Both the position numbers and the translations under genes were made by a program. Below are positions 36,624 through 45,814 of a DNA stretch of 64,000 nucleotides, piece by piece. The DNA is taken from contig JAQIBV010000008.1 of the NCBI GenBank assembly GCA_027858855.1, forward strand, positions 114,919-178,918, written 5' to 3'. Origin of the DNA: Spirochaetota bacterium (GTDB lineage Bacteria; Spirochaetota; UBA4802; JAFGJZ01). The notes beneath the pieces are model-generated. The model was given only the letters and a program-made list of their open reading frames with translations. It searched no databases and had not been told where the DNA came from. Every line of letters begins with the position of its first letter. Position 1 is the first letter of the stretch.

Positions 36624-36680
36624 TTTTTTGTTGCTGGAAGATGTTTGTATCTGTTGTTGCAGTTTAAGTTTAATTTTAAT

Positions 36681-36713
36681 TTTAGGGGATGTCGCGTAAA
36701 GGTATCCCCTAAA
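36681..36713 (+). terminator. Hairpin after the acidic lipoprotein gene
   Basis: 10-bp stem TTTAGGGGAT with ATCCCCTAAA and a 13-base loop, about 58 bases after the stop codon. No T run follows, so its terminator strength is uncertain. Confidence 0.5.
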
Positions 36714-36812
36714 GTGGCCCGTTTTCGAAGCACTCTGAGTAAAAATATCCATTGACTTCCTGTTCAGCTTTTAAATGAGTAGTATTGACTCTATTTGAAA
36801 GGTGAAAAACTA

Positions 36813-37082
36813 ATGAAACATTATCCTCTTATTGTTGCCATATCTGTATTACTCTTCTCTTGTGCTTCAGACTTTTCTTTGACTGAAGCAGAGGTTGAGG
36901 CGGTGTGGAGCCGATACTATGAGAAAGAGTTTATTGATAGTTTTAAAAGAGAGCTCTCCTCTGTTAGAAGAAGAGAGTTGATGAGTTCCGTTGCTTCAGA
37001 TTATGGTATGCCAGTTGCGGATCTCTTTTCAGTTTTGAAAGAGGCAAACCCTGAAATGTATAAAAAGCTCTTTTCTGAATAA
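36813..37082 (+). CDS. Small lipoprotein, unknown
   Basis: 89 residues from ATG 36813 (a longer frame opens at 36795, but AAGGTG fits the ATG better). Short signal peptide with lipobox LFSC (Cys16). The mature part is helical and charged (SLTEAEVEAVWSRYYEKEFIDSFKRELSSVRRREL), ending in a segment that resembles a DNA- or protein-binding helix pair (VASDYGMPVADLFSVLKEANPEMYKKL). No family is recognised. It precedes ctpA by 178 bases on the same strand. Confidence 0.55.
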   Translation: MKHYPLIVAISVLLFSCASDFSLTEAEVEAVWSRYYEKEFIDSFKRELSSVRRRELMSSVASDYGMPVADLFSVLKEANPEMYKKLFSE

Positions 37083-37260
37083 CCGAGTCCTTTGGAAAAC
37101 CTCATTTTGAGAAACGAGGAATCGTTATATACTTGATGTCGAGGTTTTTGAACAGGTGGCTTTTGTATGATCGTAGTTTTCAGAAATTTCTTTGAGTGTT
37201 TCGGGGATGACTTCACAAAACAAGGTTAATGCGGCGTAATGCTAATAAGGAAGTGGTTGT

Positions 37261-38625
37261 ATGAAAAAAAGTTTTAGTGAGCGTAAAATACATGTTACTC
37301 TGATTGTTTTTTTCCTGGGGTTTTTTCTGGGTGTAAACATATCTTCGGTACAGTCTGCTCAGGATCCGTCTTTCAAATATCTTGATTATTTTCATTTTGT
37401 GTACCAGACAATAAAGCTTGAATATGTTGAAAAAACAAGCCCCAAAAAACTGTTTTACGGGGCAATAGATGGAATGATCTCTTCCCTGGGTGATCCCTAT
37501 TCGCGTTTTCTTGATGAGAATGAGTATGCGGAGTTTTATAACCAGGTCACAGGAGAATTTGTAGGTGTTGGTATTGAGATCACAACAAAGGATGGTCAGA
37601 TTGTTATTATCAGCCCGATTGATGAGAGCCCGGCGAAAAGGGCGGGTATACACGCTGGTGATAAGATTGTACAGATAGACGATACGGTTGTTCGTCCTGA
37701 CAATATTAATGATGTTATAAAGGAAATTAAAGGCAAACCGGATACAACAGTTCGTTTGAAAGTTAAACGTGAAGGTTATCCTGAGGTGTTAAACTTTTCC
37801 ATAGCCCGTGCTCCGATTAAGGTAAGCGCGGTTAAATATGGTGTAATAAAAGAGAAGCCTAAGAGTGGTTATCTGAAAATCACCAATTTTTATAATGATA
37901 CACACCTTGATGTCCGTAATGCCATTCTTGATCTGAAAAACAAGGGGGTTACGTCTCTATTAATTGATCTTAGAAATAACCCTGGTGGCAACCTTGAGAC
38001 CTCTATTCATATTGCGGATTATTTTCTTCCTGCAGGGCAGGTCGTTGTTTCGACACGTGCGAAAGAGGGTTCAGGAATTAGTGAAGAATATAAGGCTAAG
38101 GATGGAGTTTTGTTCGATGGCGATTTGCTGGTGCTTGTAAATGAGGGAAGCGCTTCGGCTTCAGAGGTATTGAGTGGTGCATTAAAAGATAATAAAAGAG
38201 CGACAATAGCTGGTCAGAAAACTTTCGGGAAAGCCCTGGTTCAGCGTATAATTGATATCGAGAAAGAGAAGACAGGGTTTGCCTTAACAATTCGTAAATA
38301 TTATACTCCATCCGGAGAAATGATTCATAAAGCTGGAATTAAACCTGATTATTTTGTTAAGCAGGATGTTATTCCGGAAAAAGATAAGAAAAATCTGGGA
38401 CGAATATTCAATGACAAACTGATTGAAAAGTTTGCAGTAAAGTATGATAGTTATAATTCCAAAAATGTGGATAGGCTTGTACATTTTTTGGAGTCTAGAA
38501 ATGTACCTCTTACAAAAAACGTCGCTGCATTTTATTATAAATTCGAGTTGAATCGTGATAAACCTGGAGAGCTGTATGATCTGGAATTTGACAATCAACT
38601 GAAGGATTCGTTGAAGTATTTGTAA
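37261..38625 (+). CDS. ctpA: C-terminal processing protease CtpA (S41)
   Basis: 454-residue periplasmic serine protease. Signal or anchor helix about 10-30, a helical lid segment with a PDZ domain (about 95-175: GVGIEITTKDGQIVIISPI), and the S41 catalytic core with Ser299 in EGSASASEV and Lys324 in QKTFGKALVQ (25 apart, as in Prc). The C-terminal 80 residues are an extra helical region. It cuts C termini of exported proteins and is often linked to wall hydrolase control. Its stop overlaps the tsaD start by one base (TAATG), starting a five-gene run. Ribosome site AAGGAAG. Confidence 0.92.
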   Translation: MKKSFSERKIHVTLIVFFLGFFLGVNISSVQSAQDPSFKYLDYFHFVYQTIKLEYVEKTSPKKLFYGAIDGMISSLGDPYSRFLDENEYAEFYNQVTGEFVGVGIEITTKDGQIVIISPIDESPAKRAGIHAGDKIVQIDDTVVRPDNINDVIKEIKGKPDTTVRLKVKREGYPEVLNFSIARAPIKVSAVKYGVIKEKPKSGYLKITNFYNDTHLDVRNAILDLKNKGVTSLLIDLRNNPGGNLETSIHIADYFLPAGQVVVSTRAKEGSGISEEYKAKDGVLFDGDLLVLVNEGSASASEVLSGALKDNKRATIAGQKTFGKALVQRIIDIEKEKTGFALTIRKYYTPSGEMIHKAGIKPDYFVKQDVIPEKDKKNLGRIFNDKLIEKFAVKYDSYNSKNVDRLVHFLESRNVPLTKNVAAFYYKFELNRDKPGELYDLEFDNQLKDSLKYL

Positions 38626-39623
38626 TGAAAAAAATTATCGGTCTTGGTCTTGAAAGCTCTTGTGACGAAACTGCAGCTGGTATTGTTGAAAACGGGTCGA
38701 CGGTTCTATCGAACAAAATTGCCAGCCAGATAGATTTGCACGCAGAGTATTTCGGTGTTGTTCCCGAAATAGCTTCGCGTGCACATCTGGAGATTGTGAA
38801 CCCACTGATTGAATCGGCTTTAGAAGAGAGCGGGTTAACCTTTGATGATCTGGATTATGTTGCTGCGACAAACCGTCCGGGGTTGATCGGTTCTTTGATG
38901 ATAGGCTTGCAGGCTGCAAAAACCATAAGCTATATCAAAAAGATTCCACTGATTACAGTAAATCACCTTGAAGCACATTTGTATGCTCCGTTTTTAAACA
39001 GTAGTGCGATCAGTTTTCCATATATAGGGCTTTTAGTCTCTGGCGGAAACACAGCCCTGTATCACATGAAGGGCATAGGTGATATGCAACTTCTTGGCCG
39101 AACAGTGGATGATGCAATCGGTGAAGCCTTTGATAAGGTTTCGAAATTTATGGGGTTGGGGTATCCCGGAGGTCCCTTTGTTGATTCTTTGGCTCAAAAG
39201 GCGGTGAAGAAAAAGAAGATCTTTCCTAAGTTGATGGCTTCTAAAAATGAAGATTACCGTTTTTCCTATTCTGGGTTAAAAACAGCTGTAATAAATTATG
39301 TAAGAAGTAATCCCGATTACGATATGGCCGAGGTTGCCTACTCCTTTCAGGAGAGTGCTATTGAAATACTGATCAGGCGAACCTTTGCTGCTGCCCGTGA
39401 TTTGGGTTTAACTGATATTGTTGTTGCTGGCGGAGTTGCTGCAAACAGCAGGTTGCGTCATCTTTTTGCTGATGCATGTCGCCATGAAGAGCGAGTCATT
39501 ATTCCACCTATTGACTTATGTACCGACAATGCGGCCATGATAGCGGGTCTTTCGTATCACTATTATTGCAGAGAAGAATTTGATGCTTTGGATGCTGATG
39601 TGACAGCTAAAATCAGGGGGTAA
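38625..39623 (+). CDS. tsaD: tRNA N6-threonylcarbamoyladenosine transferase component TsaD
   Basis: 332-residue TsaD/Kae1 of the ASKHA fold, the catalytic part of t6A synthesis at position 37 of ANN-decoding tRNAs. Early GLGLESSCDETA motif, metal ligands His114 and His118 in VNHLEAHLY, the phosphate loop GGNTALY, and the C-terminal GGVAANSRLR and CTDNAAMIA blocks. TsaB, TsaC and TsaE are not in the window. It is essential in most bacteria, so its place between ctpA and an orphan/chromate-transporter pair is likely just gene packing. It overlaps ctpA by one base. Confidence 0.95.
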   Translation: MKKIIGLGLESSCDETAAGIVENGSTVLSNKIASQIDLHAEYFGVVPEIASRAHLEIVNPLIESALEESGLTFDDLDYVAATNRPGLIGSLMIGLQAAKTISYIKKIPLITVNHLEAHLYAPFLNSSAISFPYIGLLVSGGNTALYHMKGIGDMQLLGRTVDDAIGEAFDKVSKFMGLGYPGGPFVDSLAQKAVKKKKIFPKLMASKNEDYRFSYSGLKTAVINYVRSNPDYDMAEVAYSFQESAIEILIRRTFAAARDLGLTDIVVAGGVAANSRLRHLFADACRHEERVIIPPIDLCTDNAAMIAGLSYHYYCREEFDALDADVTAKIRG

Positions 39624-39627
39624 AGAG

Positions 39628-40371
39628 TTGAATGAATCATTTAATAATCTTTTGGAGTTTGCCCTGTTAACTGATGAGAATAAATCTGTTGACGATAATG
39701 GTGACGCAATTTTTCAGCATTTAATGACCCAGTTTTTTTTTAAGCAGGAGTGCCGCGAGAAAAAAATTCTTGGATTGTTCAAAAAACTGGAAACACCAGT
39801 TCAATTCAGTAACATTAGAAAAATTACTGAAATTCCCCTGGCTGAAGTTGAGGCTCTGGTTCAAGCAGAAACTATTAATGAAACTTTTGCGGGCAAAATT
39901 ATGCTTTCGAAACAGTATTTAAAGAGTGTATATCCCCAGCATGAACCTGAATTTAAAAGATTGCCTACAGAGGTGCAACTGCCTCTTATTGACCGAATCA
40001 AAGATAAAAATTCCAATATAATTCAAGCCTTTAAAAAAATGTATTCGGATATTGACGGTGATAAAAAACGTACTGTATTGAAATTGATAGCCCTTGTTAT
40101 TAAAAATGTGCATCTAAAAACCGGGTTCCCCCTAAAAAAGACTAAACGACCGGTTGTAGAAATACTTAAAGAACAATATAATGGTTATGAACAAATTTTT
40201 AACGGTGACCCCTCTGTGGTTGCAGACTTGAATGATGATAAAAAAATCAGATTTCTTGCAAAGGAATTTTTTTTGGTTCATAATCATAAGGATATTGTTG
40301 AAATTGGCGACTTACTTAAAAAGGAGTTTCAACGCTTTGAGTGGCGTATGTCGAGGATTTTAGATATTTGA
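39628..40371 (+). CDS. Helical orphan protein in the ctpA-tsaD-chrA run
   Basis: 247 residues, mostly helical, basic and without signal or membrane segments. The middle (FSNIRKITEIPLAEVEALVQ) reads like a winged-helix or HTH-type segment, and the rest is Lys/Phe-rich (KKMYSDIDGDKKRTVLKLIA). I do not recognise a family. TTG start: AGGGGG lies about 8 bases upstream, inside the tsaD stop region. Its TGA overlaps the next gene's ATG by one base, so it is translated together with the chromate-transporter pair. It might be a regulator or a chaperone; the sequence does not decide. Confidence 0.55.
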   Translation: MNESFNNLLEFALLTDENKSVDDNGDAIFQHLMTQFFFKQECREKKILGLFKKLETPVQFSNIRKITEIPLAEVEALVQAETINETFAGKIMLSKQYLKSVYPQHEPEFKRLPTEVQLPLIDRIKDKNSNIIQAFKKMYSDIDGDKKRTVLKLIALVIKNVHLKTGFPLKKTKRPVVEILKEQYNGYEQIFNGDPSVVADLNDDKKIRFLAKEFFLVHNHKDIVEIGDLLKKEFQRFEWRMSRILDI

Positions 40372-40928
40372 TGTCTATAAAACCATCAGGAATAACAGAT
40401 ATTTTTCTAAGCTTTTTTAAAATAGGTCTTTTTACAATCGGTGGTGGCCTGGCAATGATTCCATTGATTGAGCGCGTAGCGGTTGAAAAGAAAAGATGGA
40501 TTCATGAAGATGAAATTGCAGACATTATTGCTATTTGTCAATCGGTTCCGGGTGTTATTGCGATTAATATATCAATTTTTATTGGTTACAAAAGAGCTGG
40601 AATGAAAGGGGCTTTGGCTGCAGTATTTGGAGTTGTTTTACCATCTTTCATTATCATTCTTTTTGTATCTCAGCTTTTAATCGAATTTCATACAAATCCC
40701 TATGTTCAAAAAGCTTTCGTAGGTGCAAAAGCCGGGGTCACGGCTCTGCTGGCTGTTGTTGTCATCAGACTGTGGAGGCAGGTTGTTACAGATGTTTACA
40801 CTGTAATTATTGCACTTGTTTCGTTTGCTTCTGTTATTATTTTTGGTGTGCATCCCTTTATTGTTATTACTGTTGGAGGCCTGACAGGATTCACTGCATT
40901 TTTAATCAAGAGGTATGTTGTATTATGA
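40371..40928 (+). CDS. Chromate transporter subunit, half-size (CHR family), first
   Basis: 185-residue CHR-domain protein with about five membrane helices. Signature GLFTIGGGLAMIPLIER (an FGGGxAM motif variant), then QSVPGVIAINISIFIGYKRAG. Single-domain CHR proteins work as pairs encoded side by side, as here. Substrates include chromate, but many orthologues probably carry other oxyanions. ATG 40371 overlaps the previous stop by one base. An upstream frame from 40341 lies inside the preceding gene and is rejected. Confidence 0.88.
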   Translation: MSIKPSGITDIFLSFFKIGLFTIGGGLAMIPLIERVAVEKKRWIHEDEIADIIAICQSVPGVIAINISIFIGYKRAGMKGALAAVFGVVLPSFIIILFVSQLLIEFHTNPYVQKAFVGAKAGVTALLAVVVIRLWRQVVTDVYTVIIALVSFASVIIFGVHPFIVITVGGLTGFTAFLIKRYVVL

Positions 40929-41518
40929 CCTTCCTTTTGCTGTTCTGGACTTTTTTGAAAATCGGAGCATTCAGTTTCGGCGGAGGACTGGCTATGATTG
41001 CGCCGATTCAGATAGAGATGGAATACTTTAACTGGATGACTGCGGATGAATTTGCAAATATTATTGCCGTGTCTCAGATGACACCAGGGCCGATTGCTGT
41101 TAATACTGCTACATACGTTGGTGTGAAAACAGCAGGAGTTCTTGGTTCGTTATGCGCGACATTAGGCGTTACTCTTCCCTCGTTTTTAATGATTATATTA
41201 ATCGCTCACTATTATCAACAGTATAAGAATAGCAGGGTCCTAACTTCTGTTTTACGAGTCATAAAACCTGTAACTCTAGCTCTTATAGCTTCGGCTGTTG
41301 TTATTGTTGCAAAGACATCGTTTTTTCCAGATGCCAATTACAGTCTGAAAACCGAGTTTGAGAGTGCAGGGTTGAGCCTGGAATTGATAAAAAATATGCC
41401 ATTAAACGGAACTGCAGTTCTGTTATCAATTGTACTTATTCCCATAATAATTAAGTTTAAGATTAACCCGGTTGTTGTGATTGTCGCTTCTGCCTGTTTG
41501 GGCTTATTCTTAATGTGA
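40925..41518 (+). CDS. Chromate transporter subunit, half-size (CHR family), second
   Basis: 197-residue second CHR half with GAFSFGGGLAMIAPIQIEM and SQMTPGPIAVNTATYVG motifs and about five to six membrane helices. ATG 40925 overlaps the first half's TGA by four bases. Two half-transporters with opposite expected orientation make one functional unit. The N-terminal frame before 40925 belongs to the first gene. End of the ctpA operon, converging on a glycosyltransferase gene. Confidence 0.88.
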   Translation: MTFLLLFWTFLKIGAFSFGGGLAMIAPIQIEMEYFNWMTADEFANIIAVSQMTPGPIAVNTATYVGVKTAGVLGSLCATLGVTLPSFLMIILIAHYYQQYKNSRVLTSVLRVIKPVTLALIASAVVIVAKTSFFPDANYSLKTEFESAGLSLELIKNMPLNGTAVLLSIVLIPIIIKFKINPVVVIVASACLGLFLM

Positions 41519-41582
41519 ACCGTAAGACGCTTTGGAGAACCTTAATCTGAGACTTGCCTGTTTGTTTCCCCACATATTAATC

Positions 41583-43052
41583 TTAAAATTTGTAGTTTCC
41601 ATCTGTAAAATCCTTAAAGGTCGTTTTAACCAGTGCAAAAGGTGTCGAACGGGTTATTATTACCGGGTCAGTTCCTTTAAGCCGTTTTATTTTCTCTGTG
41701 ATGGAGTCATTATATTTTAAATATGAGTATGTACGGTTATTAATTGTAATTTTATGATTTTCATTTTTATGTGAGTCATTATCTGCAATGAATATGTAGT
41801 TAAGTACCTCCAGATCTTTATTCCTTCTGATGTTTTCTTCCGAAAAAAATGGTATGTTATTCGTTACAGCTTCTTTCGCAATCATGTTATAGCTGTGGAT
41901 TTTTAATAGCGGTAAAGAATCTCTTTTGTATCCGATATATACAGTAGAAGCTATGAGTAGAACAGAGATTAATGTTATGTATTCTATTTTTGAAATTTTA
42001 GTTTTTTCACAAAAATATTTATTAATAATAGATCCGGTTATAAAAATAATTACAAATGGAATCACAACGTTAAGATATCTGTTGTTGAAGGGCAGAGCAA
42101 GCTGAAGCGGGCTTACGGATTTAACAGCAAAAGTGAGAGGAATTAAATAGGAGTAGGTAATAACCAACAAGACTAGTTTTGTGGAATTACCAGTTTTCTT
42201 GATATTGTACAATGCAATAAAACTCATAATAAAGAAGGGATAGATTAGAAATTTATAGGGAAGTTTTAGTTTTGAACCGTAACGTGCAAAAATGTGTAGG
42301 GGGGATTGTAAAACTGAGAGTGATTCGTTGGCGTCACTCAAATGAGATAAGAGAATAACTGATATTTTGCCAAAGAAGTGTTCTGTAGTTATATTAAAAA
42401 TCATTGTTTCCAGAATAAACAATGATCCTAATAACCCGAAAAAAAGGAAAAAGAATTTGGGTTTTTTTATTAAGATAAATATCATTGCCGGTAAAAAGAA
42501 GATTGTAGTGATTTTTGTTTGCCAGGCAAAGAACATTAATATTGCGGAAATTATAATCAAATAGAGTTTGTTTTTATTTAGAGCTTGCAAAGAGTAATAG
42601 ACAGAGGTTAAAATAAAAAGTATTTCAAAAGGTCCCGGGTAAATTTGCATATTATATGAGTAGTTGGGCCAGTAAAAAATAGGAAAAAGAATGAATATTG
42701 TGGTTGTAAAATAGGCTATGCGTTCATTATAGAGAGTCTTTGTTAGTTTAAACAGAAAATAGAATTGCAACATGTTTACTATAAGCATCAAGGCTACATA
42801 GTGATACGGATTATCCATGAATAAATTTCTGAAAATTGTAACAGCAAAAATCACAGGGAATCGTACCGAGTGGTGATGACAGAAGAAATCTTGTGGAAAG
42901 TACTGTAAGATTCGTGAAAAACGAACGTACTGTACTGGATCTCCGTTTGTACTGAATATTTGAACAAAAAAAAGGCGAAACAAAAAAGCCGCCAAAAGGT
43001 ACAAAGCAAATTGATATCTGTTATCTGTCCTGATTTTATCAATTATATTCAT
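41583..43052 (-). CDS. Integral membrane glycosyltransferase (GT39/ArnT-like)
   Basis: 489 residues with about 10-11 membrane helices and few charged loops. The first periplasmic loop includes NGDPVQYVRFSRI, with an acidic residue where lipid-phosphate-dependent glycosyltransferases carry their catalytic Asp. The C-terminal 120 residues form a soluble domain after a last helix. It most resembles dolichyl/polyprenyl-phosphate sugar transferases (PMT/ArnT superfamily). No sugar-polymer cluster surrounds it, so the acceptor is unknown. It converges with the chromate pair. Confidence 0.65.
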   Translation of the reverse strand: MNIIDKIRTDNRYQFALYLLAAFLFRLFFVQIFSTNGDPVQYVRFSRILQYFPQDFFCHHHSVRFPVIFAVTIFRNLFMDNPYHYVALMLIVNMLQFYFLFKLTKTLYNERIAYFTTTIFILFPIFYWPNYSYNMQIYPGPFEILFILTSVYYSLQALNKNKLYLIIISAILMFFAWQTKITTIFFLPAMIFILIKKPKFFFLFFGLLGSLFILETMIFNITTEHFFGKISVILLSHLSDANESLSVLQSPLHIFARYGSKLKLPYKFLIYPFFIMSFIALYNIKKTGNSTKLVLLVITYSYLIPLTFAVKSVSPLQLALPFNNRYLNVVIPFVIIFITGSIINKYFCEKTKISKIEYITLISVLLIASTVYIGYKRDSLPLLKIHSYNMIAKEAVTNNIPFFSEENIRRNKDLEVLNYIFIADNDSHKNENHKITINNRTYSYLKYNDSITEKIKRLKGTDPVIITRSTPFALVKTTFKDFTDGNYKF

Positions 43053-43255
43053 ATAATTACCTGTCTCCGAATGTAATGCAAAGTAAATAGAAAGAATTAT
43101 TAAATTAAAGTCCTTGGAATTTGCCTAGCAAAATATCCAATTTTTTAAATTTATTAATGTTTGAATTCAGGAGTTTTCTGAATGGTATATTTTAAGGAAT
43201 AAACTTTAAATGCCTGTTTAGCTTAAGTTAACTGATATAACAGGAAGGAATAGTT

Positions 43256-45814
43256 TTGAAAATAAAAAATATCGGGTATCTTACTTTTGATGTGGCCGGA
43301 ACCTATAATCATCAGATGTGGCAGCATCTTTCAGCTGCCGTTTCAGAAAAGGGTATGCGTTTAGTTACTTTTTGCGGTGGAATTTTATATGGCGAGGGCA
43401 CCCACCAACAGCAGTGGAATAAGATCTATAATTTGGTATCTTCTTCGAATGTTGAGGGTTTAATCGTTTTGAGCGCCTCTTTGGGGCAAACCTGCGGAAC
43501 ATCATCTTTAATTGGTTTTCTTCAGAGGTTTAGTCCGATTCCAATAGTTAGTATCGGACTTGATTTACCGGGAATACCTTCCGTTGTTGTAGATAACGGT
43601 ACGGGAATGAGAGAGCTTACTGATCACTTGATTAAACATCACTCAATAAAAAGACCACTGTTTTTAATGGGACCCCGGAATAACGATGAGGCTAATCTTC
43701 GCTGTGAAGCCTTTAAAGATACATTAGATAAGAACGGAATTTCTTTTGATACGGAGTTTGTAAAATACGCAGATTTCAGATATGATAAAGCTATGCAGGT
43801 TATTGATTCTATAGTGGATAACAGAGTCGAGTTTGATTCAATTATCGCAGCGAATGACGACATGGCTATGGGGGCTATTGATGCCCTTAACAGGCGTGGG
43901 ATTTTTGTACCTGATGAAATACTTGTTACCGGTTTCGATGATTCGTCTGCAGCCCTGTTTTGCTCGGTTCCTTTGACGACGGTAAAACAACCACATGAAA
44001 TTCTTCTTCGTGAAGGTTTGGTATTACTTCTGGACATGCTGTATTCGAAGCCGGTTGCAGACCTGACAACCCTTAGATCAGAAATAGTAGTGCGTAAATC
44101 CTGCGGATGCAGCGGATTTAACTATATAACAGTTGCGGATTTTTCTTTTGAAGTTGAATATAGTGATCCAGATGTTTTCTTGCAGAATAATATATTTGAA
44201 AATGAAAGTTATAGCGAATTACTCGGTAAGTACGGAGTTGATCTGTCTGATTGTACCTGGAAAACAGATCTTTGGAAGTTTTACCGGGAAATTGTCGAAA
44301 CTAATGAATCTTCAAACTTTATAGAAAGGTTTAATTATTATATCAAGCAGTCTGATCACAGAAGTGAAATGACCATTCAAAACTGGCATGTAATCGTATC
44401 TTTTTGGAACTATGTTTCAATAAAAATGTTCAGTAAAAACGAGTCTCTGCTGTTAGCGGTTGAAGACAGTTTTTCATGTATACGCTTTTATTTGACAGAC
44501 AGGGAAAACAATCTTCTTTTGAAGGCTAAAACCCATAATCAACAGAAAGATTTTTTGATGATTATTTTTAACTCCTATTTTTCACCGGTAATGGAAGTCG
44601 AAAATTTTCTGAAATACTTGCAAAACGAACTGCCAAAGTTTGGTGTTCTGGAATTTTACGTTAACCTGTTTGAGCCGGATAATATTAACTACTGCCGTCA
44701 TATCATGAACTTTAAACGAGATGGTTCAATTTTTCAGGGAGAAGAAGGCAAGATATTTGAAACTACAAAATTATTACCGGATGGAATATCAGGTGTCGGG
44801 AGTAATGTTGTAGTTATTGAGCCTTTAATAAATTATGAAGTTCTTATCGGTTTTCTTGTATTTGTTACTGACGGACCTATTGAACTTATTGAAAACATAC
44901 GGCAGATTGTTTGTAATTCTTTAATTACAATTATGCTGGTTCAGGAAGTCATGAAGGATAAGCAGCTTAAGATCCTGATGTACAATTTACAGGAAAAACA
45001 AAAAGAGCTTGAGACGGCATATCAGTCCTTGAAAGAGAATCAGAACAAGATGCTCGTCATTGAAAAAATGGCCTCTTTGGGAAGAATGACTGCCGGTATA
45101 GCGCATGAGATGAACTCTCCCCTGGCCGCAGTTAGGGCTTCGCTTGCAGAAATGACAGATTTAATCCAGGAATATAGTGAATCGATTGGGGACAGTGCAG
45201 TTGGAGTCGATGATCATCATGAGATAGCATCAGAGATGAAGCGATCTTTACAACTATCGGTCAAGGCTGCCGAGAAAGCGGCCTCATTTGTTCATGGTAT
45301 AAAGGCACAGACCCGTGATTTGACCTATAAAGAGAGGATCGCATTTAATGCGGTCACTGTTATTGATGAGGCAATATTGCTGATAAGCCATGCTGTGAAA
45401 AAGTCACACACAGTTGTTAATTTCTCTCATGATTCTGACGATGTAACAGTATATGGTGTTCCAGGCAGATTGTCTCAAATAATTACTAATATGATTAATA
45501 ACTCGATCGATGCTTGTAATAGTCGTATTAAATCGGTTATCGATGTTTCTCTCAAAGTTATAGATAGTAGTATTGTCTTATATGTGTCAGATAACGGTTT
45601 AGGAATTGCTCCAGGTATTATCACTAAAATTTTTGATCCTATTTTTACTACAAAACCTTTTGGCTCAGGAACTGGGCTGGGTTTGACTCTTGTTCATGAC
45701 ATTGTTACTACTGATTTTAATGGAACTATTAATGTCAGGTCTGTACCTGATGAAGGGACAACGTTTACAATTTCTTTCCCAAAACCGGAGGGCATAGGTG
45801 GCCAGAAAACATAA
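43256..45814 (+). CDS. LacI-fold ligand-binding domain fused to a cytosolic histidine kinase
   Basis: 852-residue protein with no membrane helix and no helix-turn-helix. Residues 1-285 form a LacI/PurR-type periplasmic-binding fold (IGYLTFDVAGTYNHQMW, GFDDSSAALFCSVPLTTVKQP). A long middle (290-570) has GAF-like features, then a coiled coil (575-600). The kinase core has His617 in GIAHEMNSPLAAVRAS, N box TNMINNSIDAC, G1 DNGLGI and G2 GTGLGLTL, all intact. It should sense a cytosolic sugar-like ligand and phosphorylate a partner. TTG start with AAGGAA upstream. Its 3' end overlaps the response-regulator gene. Confidence 0.88.
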   Translation: MKIKNIGYLTFDVAGTYNHQMWQHLSAAVSEKGMRLVTFCGGILYGEGTHQQQWNKIYNLVSSSNVEGLIVLSASLGQTCGTSSLIGFLQRFSPIPIVSIGLDLPGIPSVVVDNGTGMRELTDHLIKHHSIKRPLFLMGPRNNDEANLRCEAFKDTLDKNGISFDTEFVKYADFRYDKAMQVIDSIVDNRVEFDSIIAANDDMAMGAIDALNRRGIFVPDEILVTGFDDSSAALFCSVPLTTVKQPHEILLREGLVLLLDMLYSKPVADLTTLRSEIVVRKSCGCSGFNYITVADFSFEVEYSDPDVFLQNNIFENESYSELLGKYGVDLSDCTWKTDLWKFYREIVETNESSNFIERFNYYIKQSDHRSEMTIQNWHVIVSFWNYVSIKMFSKNESLLLAVEDSFSCIRFYLTDRENNLLLKAKTHNQQKDFLMIIFNSYFSPVMEVENFLKYLQNELPKFGVLEFYVNLFEPDNINYCRHIMNFKRDGSIFQGEEGKIFETTKLLPDGISGVGSNVVVIEPLINYEVLIGFLVFVTDGPIELIENIRQIVCNSLITIMLVQEVMKDKQLKILMYNLQEKQKELETAYQSLKENQNKMLVIEKMASLGRMTAGIAHEMNSPLAAVRASLAEMTDLIQEYSESIGDSAVGVDDHHEIASEMKRSLQLSVKAAEKAASFVHGIKAQTRDLTYKERIAFNAVTVIDEAILLISHAVKKSHTVVNFSHDSDDVTVYGVPGRLSQIITNMINNSIDACNSRIKSVIDVSLKVIDSSIVLYVSDNGLGIAPGIITKIFDPIFTTKPFGSGTGLGLTLVHDIVTTDFNGTINVRSVPDEGTTFTISFPKPEGIGGQKT

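Noticed and set aside
40772..40924. Longer start of the second chromate-transporter half
   Set aside because: It lies in another frame inside the first half; the ATGA overlap at 40925 is the natural start.
43256..44110. LacI-type transcription repressor
   Set aside because: No helix-turn-helix precedes the ligand fold, and a kinase follows in the same chain.
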